Assembly (NCBI GenBank): GCA_015222985.1
Contig: JADFWI010000071.1
Location: forward strand, 1-31,720
Direction of reading: 5' to 3'
From: Pseudomonadota bacterium
GTDB lineage: Bacteria > Desulfobacterota > Desulfobacteria > Desulfobacterales > C00003060
DNA length: 31,720 bases
Below, piece by piece: positions 15,613-24,036 of the stretch; within the stretch, counting starts at the first letter, position 1, and each line of letters opens with the position of its first letter. A program made the position numbers and the translations under genes. Below the pieces are notes generated by a model. It was given only the letters and a program-made list of their open reading frames with translations, made no database searches and was not told the DNA's origin.

Positions 15613-16308
15613 TTATTTGCCCAGGAGAGCCTCCGCCATTTTTAGATCTTCAGGCGTCGTAATCTTGATGTTACCAGGGTCACCAGGTATCACCTTAACT
15701 ACCTCGCCGCACATCTCAACCAATTCGGCGTCGTCGCTACCCGCGTAATCTTCCTTCTGTGCGGCCACATGAGCGCCCAGTATAATATTGTAATAGAAAG
15801 CCTGCGGGGTCTGGGCCATACGGATCATGTGGCGTTTCATGGTAACAACCACACGGTTCTCATCATCTATGGTTTTCACAGTATCACTTGCCGGCAAGGC
15901 AAGGATGCACCCCCCGTGTTTTTCTGCTGTCTTGACACACTGCGTTATTTTTTCAATCCTGATCAAAGGGCGGACACCGTCATGAATAGCCAAGATCTCG
16001 AATCTTCCTTCAGTCGCCATTAAACCGTTGAAGACTGACTCCTGCCTTGAGCCCCCCCCCGAAACCAAATGAACCGGTTTGTGCAGTTCCAGCGTACCGA
16101 TTATCTCCTGTTGACACAGATCATAGTCCTTTTCGGCAATCACCAGAAATATCTCTTCTATGACATCACAGTTGTCAAAGGCAGACATGGTGTGCGCCAA
16201 CACAGGGCGGCTTCCCAACATCGTGTACTGCTTTTTTTGTGCCGTCCCCATACGAACGCCGTTCCCGGCAGCGACAATGACGGCAGCGACTCTATTCTGT
16301 CTGTCCAT
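15613..16308 (-). CDS. ispD: 2-C-methyl-D-erythritol 4-phosphate cytidylyltransferase
   Basis: A 231-residue GT-A-fold enzyme of the MEP isoprenoid pathway that joins CTP and MEP to give CDP-ME. The glycine-rich CTP loop is VIVAAGNGVRMG (10-21), followed by KKQY. SGGGSRQESVFNGL, AIHDGVRPLI with the metal Asp, LPASDTVK, MAQTPQAFYYN, the AGSDDAELVE acidic pair and PGDPGNIKITTPEDLKMAEALL all match the family. The length is standard. A run of eight or nine C bases (about 16052-16060 on the plus strand) encodes part of the Gly-Gly-Gly loop and is a slippage-prone spot. It starts at ATG 16308, 24 bases after the HPr-fusion gene, without a clear ribosome binding site, so it is probably translationally coupled. 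Confidence 0.96.
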   Translation of the reverse strand: MDRQNRVAAVIVAAGNGVRMGTAQKKQYTMLGSRPVLAHTMSAFDNCDVIEEIFLVIAEKDYDLCQQEIIGTLELHKPVHLVSGGGSRQESVFNGLMATEGRFEILAIHDGVRPLIRIEKITQCVKTAEKHGGCILALPASDTVKTIDDENRVVVTMKRHMIRMAQTPQAFYYNIILGAHVAAQKEDYAGSDDAELVEMCGEVVKVIPGDPGNIKITTPEDLKMAEALLGK

Positions 16309-16332
16309 AATGATAAGAACCGCACGCCCCTA

Positions 16333-17646
16333 TTATTTCAAATAGAAAAGCTCTCTGGGAAGCGGTATTCCCTTGCCCATGGAATCCTCGCCATAGTTCA
16401 CACTGGCCAGGATCCGGATATCACTTAAGGCACGCTTGTCCCCTTGAAATACCACCTCGGGGATAACTTCCTTCTGGATCTTGCCCCCCGCCCATTGCAG
16501 ATCAAGCACACTGCTTGCGTCAAACCTGTCATAGCCCACACATAACTCCACTTGGCCACCGTAGTGCTGGACGATCTTGGCCACGAGCAGGCTCGGCCGG
16601 CTGTGAAAACCCATCTTTTGGGGTACGCCCGCCATGATGGTACCCCGCTCGATATTTTCATTCAAAAGCTCCTGAGCAAGACCCTGGCCTGCCACAAGGA
16701 AGTGGCAAACGTAATAGAGACCGTAATTTACAATACAGTCAAGGATTTCTTCCGGCTTGACTGCCTTGCTCAATTCGTCACGCACTTCGATACAAATATT
16801 CTTGTACCCTACTTCATATAGGTGACGCTCATAGTAGTGGAGGAGTCTGCGGGTCAACTCCAGAAGGTGCAGCACAACCGAGATGTAACCTCGCAAGCTC
16901 TTCAGCCTCATATTCCGCAATTGGAGTCCGCTCCTGTTCACATAAGTGTCAAAGGAGGACTGAAGACTGTGAACGGCCATTTCAAATCGCCGCGCCTGCT
17001 CTTCGTTAAATCTGCCGGGGACAATGGCCTTGATCTCATCTACGCAATGCGGTTGGTAAAAACCGTGCATTTCAAAGTCTCTGGATGCTCTCAAAAACTC
17101 GGTTGTGATCTTTACGATGTTCTTTTGCTCCTCTTTTAGGTTTTCATCGTCAATGTCAGATTCAAGGCGGTTGTTGCTCGGTATCCCAGGAAAATCATCC
17201 CAGACAAAACTGTCCGAGGGCAACTCTATCTCCAGGTGCTTAGCTTCTTCCAATGCCTTCGAAGAGATGGACCGCAAAGAGCTTGTAAGGAACTTGTGGG
17301 TCCTGTATCCTGCTTCCTCGAACCGATCGGTATCAGCCAAATTGTAAAAAGGAAGCCTGATATAGATATGTTTTTGCGAGTAACTCGCCTCTGAGAGGTT
17401 TCTCACGCTGGAAACCAGTTCTCGATAGTAATACCACTTCGAGCTGTTTTTTGCCCCATGAAAATCCAAGAAATCTTCCAAAAGCTTTGAGCTCGAGACC
17501 ATCTGCGCATACAGTTTCTTGGTGAAGGTCTCACGGACAGGTTCACTTCCGTCAAGGTAGGCACAAAGCTTAAGAAAATCCCAGGAAAAATGGTGAACCT
17601 TTTCAGCGAAACCACCGCCTTGCAGAAGAGCTGTTGCTTGATGCAT
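16333..17646 (-). CDS. HPr-domain fusion protein with a large uncharacterised N-terminal domain
   Basis: A 437-residue protein. The last 93 residues (345-437) are an HPr phosphocarrier domain. MGFHSRPSLL carries the phospho-accepting His348 and following Arg350, as in HPr His15/Arg17, and a Ser at 379, 31 residues on, falls at the HPr Ser46 regulatory position (FDASSVLDLQWAGGK). The first ~340 residues are a mostly helical region I do not recognise, with a YYYREL segment near 80, an acidic insert (about 165-180) and paired helices up to QELLNENIERG. HPr normally passes phosphate from enzyme I to sugar EIIA; here it is probably regulatory. The start is ATG 17646 with GGAAGGA six bases upstream; TTG 17679 is the longer alternative. 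It lies 52 bases downstream of rnpB with no terminator between. Confidence 0.82.
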   Translation of the reverse strand: MHQATALLQGGGFAEKVHHFSWDFLKLCAYLDGSEPVRETFTKKLYAQMVSSSKLLEDFLDFHGAKNSSKWYYYRELVSSVRNLSEASYSQKHIYIRLPFYNLADTDRFEEAGYRTHKFLTSSLRSISSKALEEAKHLEIELPSDSFVWDDFPGIPSNNRLESDIDDENLKEEQKNIVKITTEFLRASRDFEMHGFYQPHCVDEIKAIVPGRFNEEQARRFEMAVHSLQSSFDTYVNRSGLQLRNMRLKSLRGYISVVLHLLELTRRLLHYYERHLYEVGYKNICIEVRDELSKAVKPEEILDCIVNYGLYYVCHFLVAGQGLAQELLNENIERGTIMAGVPQKMGFHSRPSLLVAKIVQHYGGQVELCVGYDRFDASSVLDLQWAGGKIQKEVIPEVVFQGDKRALSDIRILASVNYGEDSMGKGIPLPRELFYLK

Positions 17647-17698
17647 CAAAAATCCTTCCAAGAATCGGGAATATCCCAAGTTTCTATTATGTAGTTAT

Positions 17699-18102
17699 GT
17701 CAGAGTAGGCCGTAAGCCGAGTTCTGTTTTCCGTATCGGTCACCCTTTACGGAACAACGATCATTCATCTTGGGGTGTTGATTGCTCAAAACCTCTTGCG
17801 ACCAACCCGGAAGCTCGGACGGGCCGTCCTCAAGTGCTTCCCTATTCGGTCTTGCTCCAGGTGGGGTTTACCTAGCTTCCCCGGTCACCCAGGGAACTGG
17901 TGCGCTCTTACCGCACCTTTTCACCCTTACCCTCCGAGACAGGCACAAGGCCAATCCCTTAAGGCGGTGTGTTTTCTGTGGCACTTTCCTTCGCGTCACC
18001 GCGACTCCGCGTTACGGAGCACCCTGCCCTGTGGAGCTCGGACTTTCCTCCCGCATCCATGACTATGTCGAAGATGCGAGCGATCGTTTGGCCTACTCTG
18101 AC
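17699..18102 (-). ncRNA. rnpB: RNase P RNA, bacterial class A
   Basis: About 404 nt. On the minus strand the 5' region GGATGCGGGAGGAAAGTCCG carries the universally conserved P4 5' strand (GGAAAGTCCG). It is followed by GGGCAGGGTGC, the AAAGTGCCACAGAAA segment and GGGTAAGGGTGAAAAGGTGCGGTAAGAG. The 3' end has ACAGAACTCGGCTTACGGCC, which supplies the P4 3' strand and the tRNA-CCA-contacting region's partner. GTCAGAGTAGGCC and GGCCTACTCTGAC form a perfect 13-bp P1 stem and set the ends. It processes tRNA 5' leaders with RnpA (not in the window). The 5' end overlaps the last ten bases of the zinc-ribbon gene. A TATTAT hexamer about 40 bases upstream could be part of a promoter, but no good -35 is seen. 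Confidence 0.96.
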
Positions 18103-18830
18103 ACGTGTTTTTCTTCTGCCACATCACGATTTTTCCAATAAATAATACGTTCGCAGTTTGGGCAAAACCTCAGAGAATCTCTTCTTTGCAATTCGTTGTA
18201 CATTTGGGGAGGAATACTCATGTGGCAACCGGAACATGTTGCGTTTTCTACAAGGGCTACAGCCAGACCACCTCCCCCTGTTTTGAGCAGCTCATACCTT
18301 GCCAGTATCTTAGCGTCTATGGTCTTTGCCATGTTCCCCCTCTGTTTCTCCTGCTCAGAAAATGCATCCTGCGCTTGGCGCACTTCAGCCTGAATGGCTT
18401 TTGCCTCTTGCTCAAATCTAGCCTTTACTGCTAAGAGACTATTCTGCTTGTCTTGGAATGCTTGTTTTAGGCTCTCCAACTCCTCCATACAAGCCAGAAT
18501 CTCATCTTCCTTTTCTGCATTTGCCCCTTCCGTGCCTTCGATTTCCTTTAACACAGCCTGATATTCCTTGTTGTTCTTAATGGTCAGAAGCCTGGCTTTG
18601 CTCTTCCTGATGCGTTCAGCGCAGTCTTCCACTGCACTTTCATACTCTCGCTGTACCTTTCGACACTCCTGAATGCGGTTCTTGTCAGACTCTAAATCTT
18701 GCTCCACCCGTTCGATCTCTTCTTGGCTCTCTTTGATTCGTTCAGGTCCCGCCAGTATTTGCCCCTTCAACTGATCCAAGGCTTGATCTTTCTCCTGAAT
18801 CTTGACCAACATCTCAATCTGTTTTATCAC
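18093..18830 (-). CDS. Coiled-coil C4-type zinc-ribbon protein
   Basis: A 245-residue protein of the widespread CT398/HP0958-type zinc-ribbon family. Residues about 5-165 form a long antiparallel coiled coil rich in Glu, Lys and Gln, with the conserved hinge KARLLTIKNNKEYQAVLKEIE (about 78-98). The C-terminal ribbon has CSGCHMSIPP and CPNCERIIYW, giving two Cys pairs that bind zinc (about 200-233). Members have been linked to flagellar/sigma-54 control in Helicobacter and to RNA binding; the role here is not known. The start is GTG 18830 with GGAGG five bases upstream. It lies 31 bases after the Nif3 gene and its stop codon is inside the rnpB P1 stem. Confidence 0.92.
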   Translation of the reverse strand: MIKQIEMLVKIQEKDQALDQLKGQILAGPERIKESQEEIERVEQDLESDKNRIQECRKVQREYESAVEDCAERIRKSKARLLTIKNNKEYQAVLKEIEGTEGANAEKEDEILACMEELESLKQAFQDKQNSLLAVKARFEQEAKAIQAEVRQAQDAFSEQEKQRGNMAKTIDAKILARYELLKTGGGGLAVALVENATCSGCHMSIPPQMYNELQRRDSLRFCPNCERIIYWKNRDVAEEKHVSE

Positions 18831-18861
18831 TATAACCTCCGAGACCCCATTATAATATCAC

Positions 18862-19974
18862 TCAAATATACTGAAAACAATCCCTCTCCTCTTCGTACGG
18901 TTCAACCTGAACTGAATACCCTCTGTCTGACAGGTTTTCTCTCAACAGCGCCACAAGACCCCCAACCACGAGATGCTCTGAAGCAAAATGTCCAATGTCA
19001 ATGAGCGCCCGTCCCGAATCCTCAACATGTCGCCCATCATGATAACCTAAGTCACCACTTACAAAAACCTGGGCATCAGAGGCAAGAAAATCAGCCAAGA
19101 GGCTTTTGCCACTCCCACTGCAAACGGCAACACGCCTGACTGTTTGCTTAGGATCTCCCACTATCCTGACTGTCTCTAATCCCAGGACCTGCTTGATCCT
19201 TTGTGCAAAACGTTGAAGAGAAATCTCCTTGTCAACGTCGCCGACTCGCCCCAGCCCGTCATTTGAATTGCCGCCACCCACACCGTAAAGGTCATAAACC
19301 ACCTCTTCGTAGGGATGGACGGCATGTAAAGCGGCAATAACCTGAGGCAAATCCTTTTCTGCAACCAATACCTCTATCCGGTATTCTGATGCCTGAGTGA
19401 CTTCTCCTCTTCGCCCAATGAAGGGCTTGGCCGTGTCGCCAGGCTTAAAAGTTCCCATCCCTTCTGTCCGAAATGAAAGATGAGTATATTTTCCGCCTTT
19501 TCCAGCGCCTGATTCGAACAAGGCGTTGATAACTTCACCCTCGTGTCCTTTTGGCACAAACACCGCCATCTTGTACTGCTCAGTCTTCTTGGGCCTGAGC
19601 ACGTTTGTATTGTTAATTCCAAGCGCATCAGACAACATGTCGTTCAGACCATCTCTAGCGCTATCCAAGTTGGTGTGAGCGCAAAAAATACCAAGCCTCT
19701 TTCTTAAGGCAGTTTCTATTATTCTTCCGATGAGGGTCTCGGGGTCCAAGGCTGAGAGGGGTTGAAATATCAACGGATGGTGCGTTATCAGAAGGTTTAC
19801 GCCGTGTTGAGATGCCTTATTTACCACTTTTTCAGTCGGGTCGAGAGCGACCCAAATTCTGTCAACGGGCCACGCATTATGTCCTACTTGAAGGCCGATG
19901 TTGTCCCATTCTTCCGCTAGAGACGAGGGGGCGATCTTTTCCATCACGTCCACAATGTGCCCAATTGTAACCAC
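18862..19974 (-). CDS. Nif3-like dinuclear metal centre protein (GTP cyclohydrolase I type 2 family)
   Basis: A 370-residue protein of the NIF3/YbgI/YqfO family, which form hexameric rings with a two-metal site. Metal motifs are LLITHHPLIF (His65 and His66) and the AHTNLDSARDGLN segment with Asp104, while the C-terminal part has SGDLGYHDGRHVEDSGRAL and DIGHFASEHLVV with the last His and Glu ligands. The middle (about 130-225) is the CutA1/PII-like insert (YKMAVFVPKGHEGEVINAL to LHAVHPYEEVVYDLYG) typical of the long YqfO-type form. The biochemical role of the family is unsettled. The start is GTG 19974, four bases after GGAGG. It follows the tRNA terminator and heads the minus-strand group with the zinc-ribbon gene. 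Confidence 0.93.
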   Translation of the reverse strand: MVTIGHIVDVMEKIAPSSLAEEWDNIGLQVGHNAWPVDRIWVALDPTEKVVNKASQHGVNLLITHHPLIFQPLSALDPETLIGRIIETALRKRLGIFCAHTNLDSARDGLNDMLSDALGINNTNVLRPKKTEQYKMAVFVPKGHEGEVINALFESGAGKGGKYTHLSFRTEGMGTFKPGDTAKPFIGRRGEVTQASEYRIEVLVAEKDLPQVIAALHAVHPYEEVVYDLYGVGGGNSNDGLGRVGDVDKEISLQRFAQRIKQVLGLETVRIVGDPKQTVRRVAVCSGSGKSLLADFLASDAQVFVSGDLGYHDGRHVEDSGRALIDIGHFASEHLVVGGLVALLRENLSDRGYSVQVEPYEEERDCFQYI

Positions 19975-19985
19975 TAAACCTCCTC

Positions 19986-20025
19986 AAAAATGCGAAAAGG
20001 CGCAGTCCTAAGACTGCACCTTTTC
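19986..20025 (-). terminator. Intrinsic terminator downstream of the tRNA gene
   Basis: On the minus strand GAAAAGGTGCAGTC and GACTGCGCCTTTTC (20012-20025 and 19994-20007) form a 14-bp stem (one G-U) with a TTAG loop, followed by GCATTTTTG. It lies about 85 bases after the tRNA 3' end and just before the Nif3 gene ribosome binding site. Confidence 0.85.
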
Positions 20026-20110
20026 ACATGCGGGCCAATAAAAAAGCTGGCCTCTTTGTACGCTGCCTTCTATATGTTCCCACACGCCTTATGTTTGTAT
20101 CCTTGTTATG

Positions 20111-20186
20111 TGGTGGGCCCACCTGGGTTCGAACCAGGGACCTACCGGTTATGAGCCGGTGGCTCTTCCAGCTGAGCTATGGGCCC
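20111..20186 (-). tRNA. tRNA with CAU anticodon (elongator Met or Ile2)
   Basis: A 76-nt cloverleaf with encoded CCA. The acceptor stem GGGCCCA/TGGGCCC, the D arm AGCTC...GAGC, the anticodon stem ACCGG/CCGGT with loop CTCATAA, and the T arm CTGGGTTCGAACCCAG-type are all intact. The anticodon is CAU, read from CTCATAA. The acceptor starts with G-C pairing, so it is not the initiator type, which has an unpaired first base. Sequence alone does not decide whether TilS converts C34 to lysidine (Ile2) or it stays elongator Met. The gene has its own promoter and terminator. Confidence 0.96.
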
Positions 20187-20207
20187 GGAAAGCTCCAGAT
20201 CAATTAA

Positions 20208-20236
20208 TCTGTACGCCCGACTGCCCTTATTGTCAA
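20208..20236 (-). promoter_or_regulatory. Sigma-70-type promoter of the tRNA gene
   Basis: On the minus strand TTGACA (20231-20236) is followed, 17 bases later, by TACAGA (20208-20213), then ATTAATTGATC. Transcription would start about 14 bases before the tRNA 5' end. The -35 begins three bases after the rpoD stop codon, so the tRNA may be transcribed both alone and by read-through. Confidence 0.68.
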
Positions 20237-20239
20237 GTA

Positions 20240-21985
20240 CTACATTTCCAAAAAGGCTTTCAGTTTGCGGCTTCTCGTAGGATGGCGAAGCTTTCTCAGT
20301 GCCTTTGCTTCAATTTGCCTGATCCTCTCACGGGTCACATGAAAGTCCTTTCCCACCTCTTCAAGGGTATGGTCAGCCTTTTCACCAATGCCAAATCGCA
20401 TCCGCAATACCTTTTCTTCACGGGGAGTCAGTGTAGCCAGTGATTTTCGGGTCTGCTCTGCGAGGTTCAGGCTAATGGCCGCCTCAGAGGGTGACATGAA
20501 TTTCTTGTCCTCAATAAAGTCGCCAAGATGGCTGTCTTCTTCCTCTCCGATAGGCGTCTCCAGAGAGATAGGCTCCTTGGCAATTTTTAGGACCTTGCGG
20601 ACTTTTTCCAAAGGAAACTCCATTTTTTCGGCAATTTCATCTGGAGTGGGTTCCCGCCCAAGTTCCTGGACCAAATATCGCGAGGTACGAATCAGCTTAT
20701 TAATGGTTTCAATCATGTGCACAGGGATTCGGATGGTGCGAGCCTGATCAGCAATGGCCCTTGTGATCGCTTGCCTAATCCACCACGTTGCATATGTGCT
20801 GAACTTGTAACCTCGTCTGTACTCAAATTTGTCAACGGCCTTCATGAGACCCACATTTCCTTCCTGAATCAGGTCAAGGAACTGAAGCCCCCGATTTGTA
20901 TATTTCTTTGCTATACTGACAACTAACCTTAAGTTCGCATTCACCATTTTTGCTTTGGCGACCCGAGTATTTTGTTGACCTTGTATGATTCGGGCCAAGA
21001 TCCGTTTTAGGCCCTGAGCGTTCATTTTTAGATCGAGTTCCTGTTGCCGGATAGCCTCATCTATTTCACCGGCTCGTTTCACAAGCTTGGAAAACTCGCT
21101 TTTCTGTAGGTTGCTTTGTTTCCAGTGCTTATCAACAAATCTTGTTCTCGCCTTGGAACCATTGCGCATTTGACTCAAAGTGACACCTGCCCGATAAGCA
21201 CACTGGGCAAATTCTTTTCCCAGTGCCTCAAAGCGTGCGATATGGTTTTCGACCTCATCAACAATAGAATCGATCCATCTTGACTCTAGTCTCCAATCCT
21301 TGATGTCGTCGAAGATTTTGCGATTCCTCCGATTGATGCAGCGCCTAACCCGGCGACGTTCTTCCCGACCCAGTCGCGGTCCAAACAGCCGTTTCCTGTA
21401 CTTTTCATTCTCTTCGTCGATCATGTTGATGATATCAACGATGTTACAAATCTTTTGTATATGTTCGGCTTCCTCAATATAAGTATCGATTTCATCTACA
21501 TCGCGCAGGACGTCCCTCAAGCGGATCTTGCCATTTCGAAGGTCTTTGACAACGCTGATTATCCCTCTAACTCCCACTGTTGAGTCCACCAGAGTCTTCA
21601 ATACCTCCTGTTCTCCTGCCTCGATCTGTTTGGCGATTTCGACTTCCCCCTCTCGGCTCAGCAAGGAGACCAAACCCATTTCGCGAAGGTACATTTTAAC
21701 GGGATCTGTGACGCGCCCGAAAGCGTCCTTCTCTGGTTGCGCGGGAGGCTTTGACTTCACAAGAGGATGTTTGCGCACAATCTTTTTTTCAAGAGCCCTG
21801 ATTTCCCTTCCATCGATGATTTCAATATCGAGTTCATCAAAAACCATCATCATTTCGTCTATTTGCTCGGCAGAAACATTGCCATTCGGCAACGCATCAT
21901 TAAGCTCCTCATAGGTAAGGTAGCCCTGCTTTTTTCCTTTTGTGATGAGTTGTTTTAAATCGTGAACCTCGGACTTCTTGGGCAT
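20240..21985 (-). CDS. rpoD: RNA polymerase primary sigma factor (sigma-70)
   Basis: A 581-residue housekeeping sigma factor. Region 1.1 is present (LKQLITKGKKQGYLTYEELNDALP, about 10-33). Region 1.2 (DPVKMYLREMGLVSLLSREGEVEIAKQIE) begins near residue 94. A non-conserved acidic/basic insert spans about 150-290. Region 2 runs from NLRLVVSIAKKY through LIQEGNVGLMKAVDKFEYRRGYKFSTYATWWIRQAI, which holds the -10 recognition and melting residues. Region 3 has DEIAEKMEF, and region 4.2 has LTPREEKVLRMRFGIG then HTLEEVGKDFHVTRERIRQIEAKALRKLRHP, the -35 helix-turn-helix. The start is ATG 21985 with AAGGAG upstream. It follows dnaG by 43 bases and is probably co-transcribed with it. Confidence 0.98.
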   Translation of the reverse strand: MPKKSEVHDLKQLITKGKKQGYLTYEELNDALPNGNVSAEQIDEMMMVFDELDIEIIDGREIRALEKKIVRKHPLVKSKPPAQPEKDAFGRVTDPVKMYLREMGLVSLLSREGEVEIAKQIEAGEQEVLKTLVDSTVGVRGIISVVKDLRNGKIRLRDVLRDVDEIDTYIEEAEHIQKICNIVDIINMIDEENEKYRKRLFGPRLGREERRRVRRCINRRNRKIFDDIKDWRLESRWIDSIVDEVENHIARFEALGKEFAQCAYRAGVTLSQMRNGSKARTRFVDKHWKQSNLQKSEFSKLVKRAGEIDEAIRQQELDLKMNAQGLKRILARIIQGQQNTRVAKAKMVNANLRLVVSIAKKYTNRGLQFLDLIQEGNVGLMKAVDKFEYRRGYKFSTYATWWIRQAITRAIADQARTIRIPVHMIETINKLIRTSRYLVQELGREPTPDEIAEKMEFPLEKVRKVLKIAKEPISLETPIGEEEDSHLGDFIEDKKFMSPSEAAISLNLAEQTRKSLATLTPREEKVLRMRFGIGEKADHTLEEVGKDFHVTRERIRQIEAKALRKLRHPTRSRKLKAFLEM

Positions 21986-22028
21986 AAAAATCTCCTTCCA
22001 AACAAGTCTTGTGGTTTTGAGCCAGCCC

Positions 22029-23783
22029 TTATTGAAGGGCGTTCAAGCGTTCGTGTACGTGTCTCTGTTTTTCTGCAAGAAGTCTATGCAATAGGGCTTC
22101 GTCTTTTGCCTTCTCAGCCTCTTTGATCCGTCTTAGAAGCTCTCTTTCTCGCTTCCTTCTCAGATGAGCTTCGTATTGACTTACAATCTTAGAGCAACTA
22201 TCTCGATCCCATGATTCCTCTTCCACAGCGAGGGAAGATATCACGCTTCTTACTTGAGGATCATCAGTCTGTGCGATCAAATCTGCAGAAACATATGGGC
22301 GATTTGCCGCAGATCTGTCCAAAATCATTTTGCCAACTTTTCTCAGCGTCGTTGCTTCCATGCTCTCAACAATCTCCCTGGTATCAAAACCAGACAAGAT
22401 GTCAGGAGATTGAAGCATCATGGCTATGATGGTTTCTTCCAGCTTCGAACCATTGCGGGGCCTGGCCGGGAAAACCCTCTTCTTGCTCTTTTGAACCGAG
22501 GTGCGAATCTGTTCTAAGATGGCGGACTCGTCAATATTGAGGCGCTCAGCCAAATTCTTCACATAAACCGCCCTGCTCACACTGTCCGCCAATGCACCGA
22601 GTGGACCTTTCAACGCTTCCACGATCTTTATCTTCCCCTGCAAAGAGAGACCGTGCTTCTTGATGGCCGATGCCATGACAAATTCCATCATCGATAAGGC
22701 TCGTTCGGCCGTCTGGCAAAATTGATCGCCACCTGCTTCAAGGACATAGGAATCCGGATCCTTGCCTTCAGGAAGACTCATGATGCGGGCATCTACCTTT
22801 TCTTGCACGAACAGGGGAAGGCTGCGCTCAGCGGCTTTCAAGCCTGCTTCATCGGAGTCAAATACGAGGGTAACATGCTTGGCATGACCCTTGAGAATTC
22901 GCATATGTTCCCTGGTAATGGCTGTTCCCAGAGTCGCAACCACATTATTGATGCCGTGACAGCTTAGAGCCAATAGATCAAAGTAACCCTCCACGACAAA
23001 GACCGAACCGCTCTGGCGGCATGCTGCTTTAGCAACTGGCAAGCCGTACAAAGTTCGACTCTTATGATAAACAGGAGTCTCGGGTGAGTTAAGGTATTTG
23101 GGAAGGCTCTCATCCAAACAACGTCCGCCAAAGCCGACCACCCTTTCATGAATATCTACAATAGGAAATATTATACGATCCCGAAACCGATCATAATATC
23201 CTCCTCTTTTGGGAACGATCAACCCGGCCTTTTCAACATCTTCGAGGGGCGTTCCTTTAGCCGAAAAACAACCAACAATGTTGCTCCAGCCGCCCGGGGC
23301 ATAACCCAGGCAAAAGCGATCAATGACATCTGATGTTATCTTTCGTTTCCTTAGATACTCCCTGGCAACCCTGCCCGAGGGGGATTTCAGCAGCTTGTCT
23401 TTGAAATAGTCAACAGCCTCTTGATTTATCTTAAACAGCCGTTCTTTTTCTTCCAACTGTCGTTTCTGGGCAGGCGACATGTGTCTGGTCGGGATCTCGA
23501 TTCCATACTTTCGGGCCAGGAACTTGACGGCTTCTGGAAAGCTGAGATTGTGATAGAGCATCAAAAAGCTGAAGACATTTCCGCCCTTGCCGCAACCAAA
23601 ACAATGAAATATCTGCTTTTCTTCGGTCACTGTAAAAGACGGGGCCTTTTCGGCATGGAATGGACACAACCCCACGAAATTCTTCCCGGCCTTTTTCAAA
23701 GCAACGTGCTGTGCAATCACATCAACGATATTGGCTGCATTAAGTACGTCAGCAACCTTATCGTTTGGTATTAAACCCGTCAA
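22029..23783 (-). CDS. dnaG: DNA primase
   Basis: A 584-residue primase that makes RNA primers at the replication fork. The N-terminal CHC2 zinc finger has Cys40 and His43 (GLCPFHAEKAPSF) with Cys61 and Cys64 (FHCFGCGKGG). The core follows with the YAPGGWSNIV segment and FRDRIIFPIVD. The TOPRIM domain is VFVVEGYFDLLALS with its catalytic Glu, VTLVFDSDEAGLKAAERS, and a later EGKDPDSYV. The C-terminal ~150 residues are a helical helicase-interaction region with a Lys/Arg/Glu-rich end. The start is TTG 23783 because GGAGGG lies nine bases upstream and MTGLIPNDKVADVL fits the family start; TTG 23810 is the longer alternative. It is the first gene of the dnaG-rpoD pair; no rpsU precedes it. Confidence 0.96.
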   Translation of the reverse strand: MTGLIPNDKVADVLNAANIVDVIAQHVALKKAGKNFVGLCPFHAEKAPSFTVTEEKQIFHCFGCGKGGNVFSFLMLYHNLSFPEAVKFLARKYGIEIPTRHMSPAQKRQLEEKERLFKINQEAVDYFKDKLLKSPSGRVAREYLRKRKITSDVIDRFCLGYAPGGWSNIVGCFSAKGTPLEDVEKAGLIVPKRGGYYDRFRDRIIFPIVDIHERVVGFGGRCLDESLPKYLNSPETPVYHKSRTLYGLPVAKAACRQSGSVFVVEGYFDLLALSCHGINNVVATLGTAITREHMRILKGHAKHVTLVFDSDEAGLKAAERSLPLFVQEKVDARIMSLPEGKDPDSYVLEAGGDQFCQTAERALSMMEFVMASAIKKHGLSLQGKIKIVEALKGPLGALADSVSRAVYVKNLAERLNIDESAILEQIRTSVQKSKKRVFPARPRNGSKLEETIIAMMLQSPDILSGFDTREIVESMEATTLRKVGKMILDRSAANRPYVSADLIAQTDDPQVRSVISSLAVEEESWDRDSCSKIVSQYEAHLRRKRERELLRRIKEAEKAKDEALLHRLLAEKQRHVHERLNALQ

Positions 23784-24036
23784 AGCAGATGACCCTCCAG
23801 GCGCACACAAGCACCCGTAGCTTTTCTCAATAACGACCCTTTTCCGGAAAAACAGGAATAGTTCCAGGGTATTATGGCACTACTAGGCGCAGACGTGCCG
23901 GTATGCGCAACGAGACGGGACGTCGTCAGGATTGCTAGCTCCACAAAGAAAGGGTTTGTAAGTACTGTTTTTGGCGCAGAATCTCTGATAAACTTTACAA
24001 ATAAGAATTCTAAGGCGATTTGTCAAGACATAAAAG
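23784..24036. other. Intergenic region between divergent dnaG and dgt
   Basis: About 250 bases with no gene. On the minus strand it holds the presumed dnaG promoter at its far end and a long leader. Beyond it (24037-24189) the rest of the gap is a MITE-like element. I see no terminator or riboswitch. Confidence 0.5.
23998..24026 (-). promoter_or_regulatory. Possible sigma-70 promoter of dnaG-rpoD
   Basis: On the minus strand TTGACA (24021-24026) is separated by 17 bases from TATTTG (23998-24003). The -35 is perfect, the -10 partial. It would give a leader of about 210 bases before the dnaG start. It lies immediately beside the MITE-like element. Confidence 0.45.

Noticed and set aside
17775..18141. 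Overlapping open frames antisense to rnpB
   Set aside because: They lie opposite a structured RNA gene and show no protein family features.
20108..20443. Open frame on the plus strand encoding a LGSNQGPTGYEPVALPAEL-type peptide
   Set aside because: It is the well-known false frame from translating the antisense of a tRNA and then rpoD antisense.
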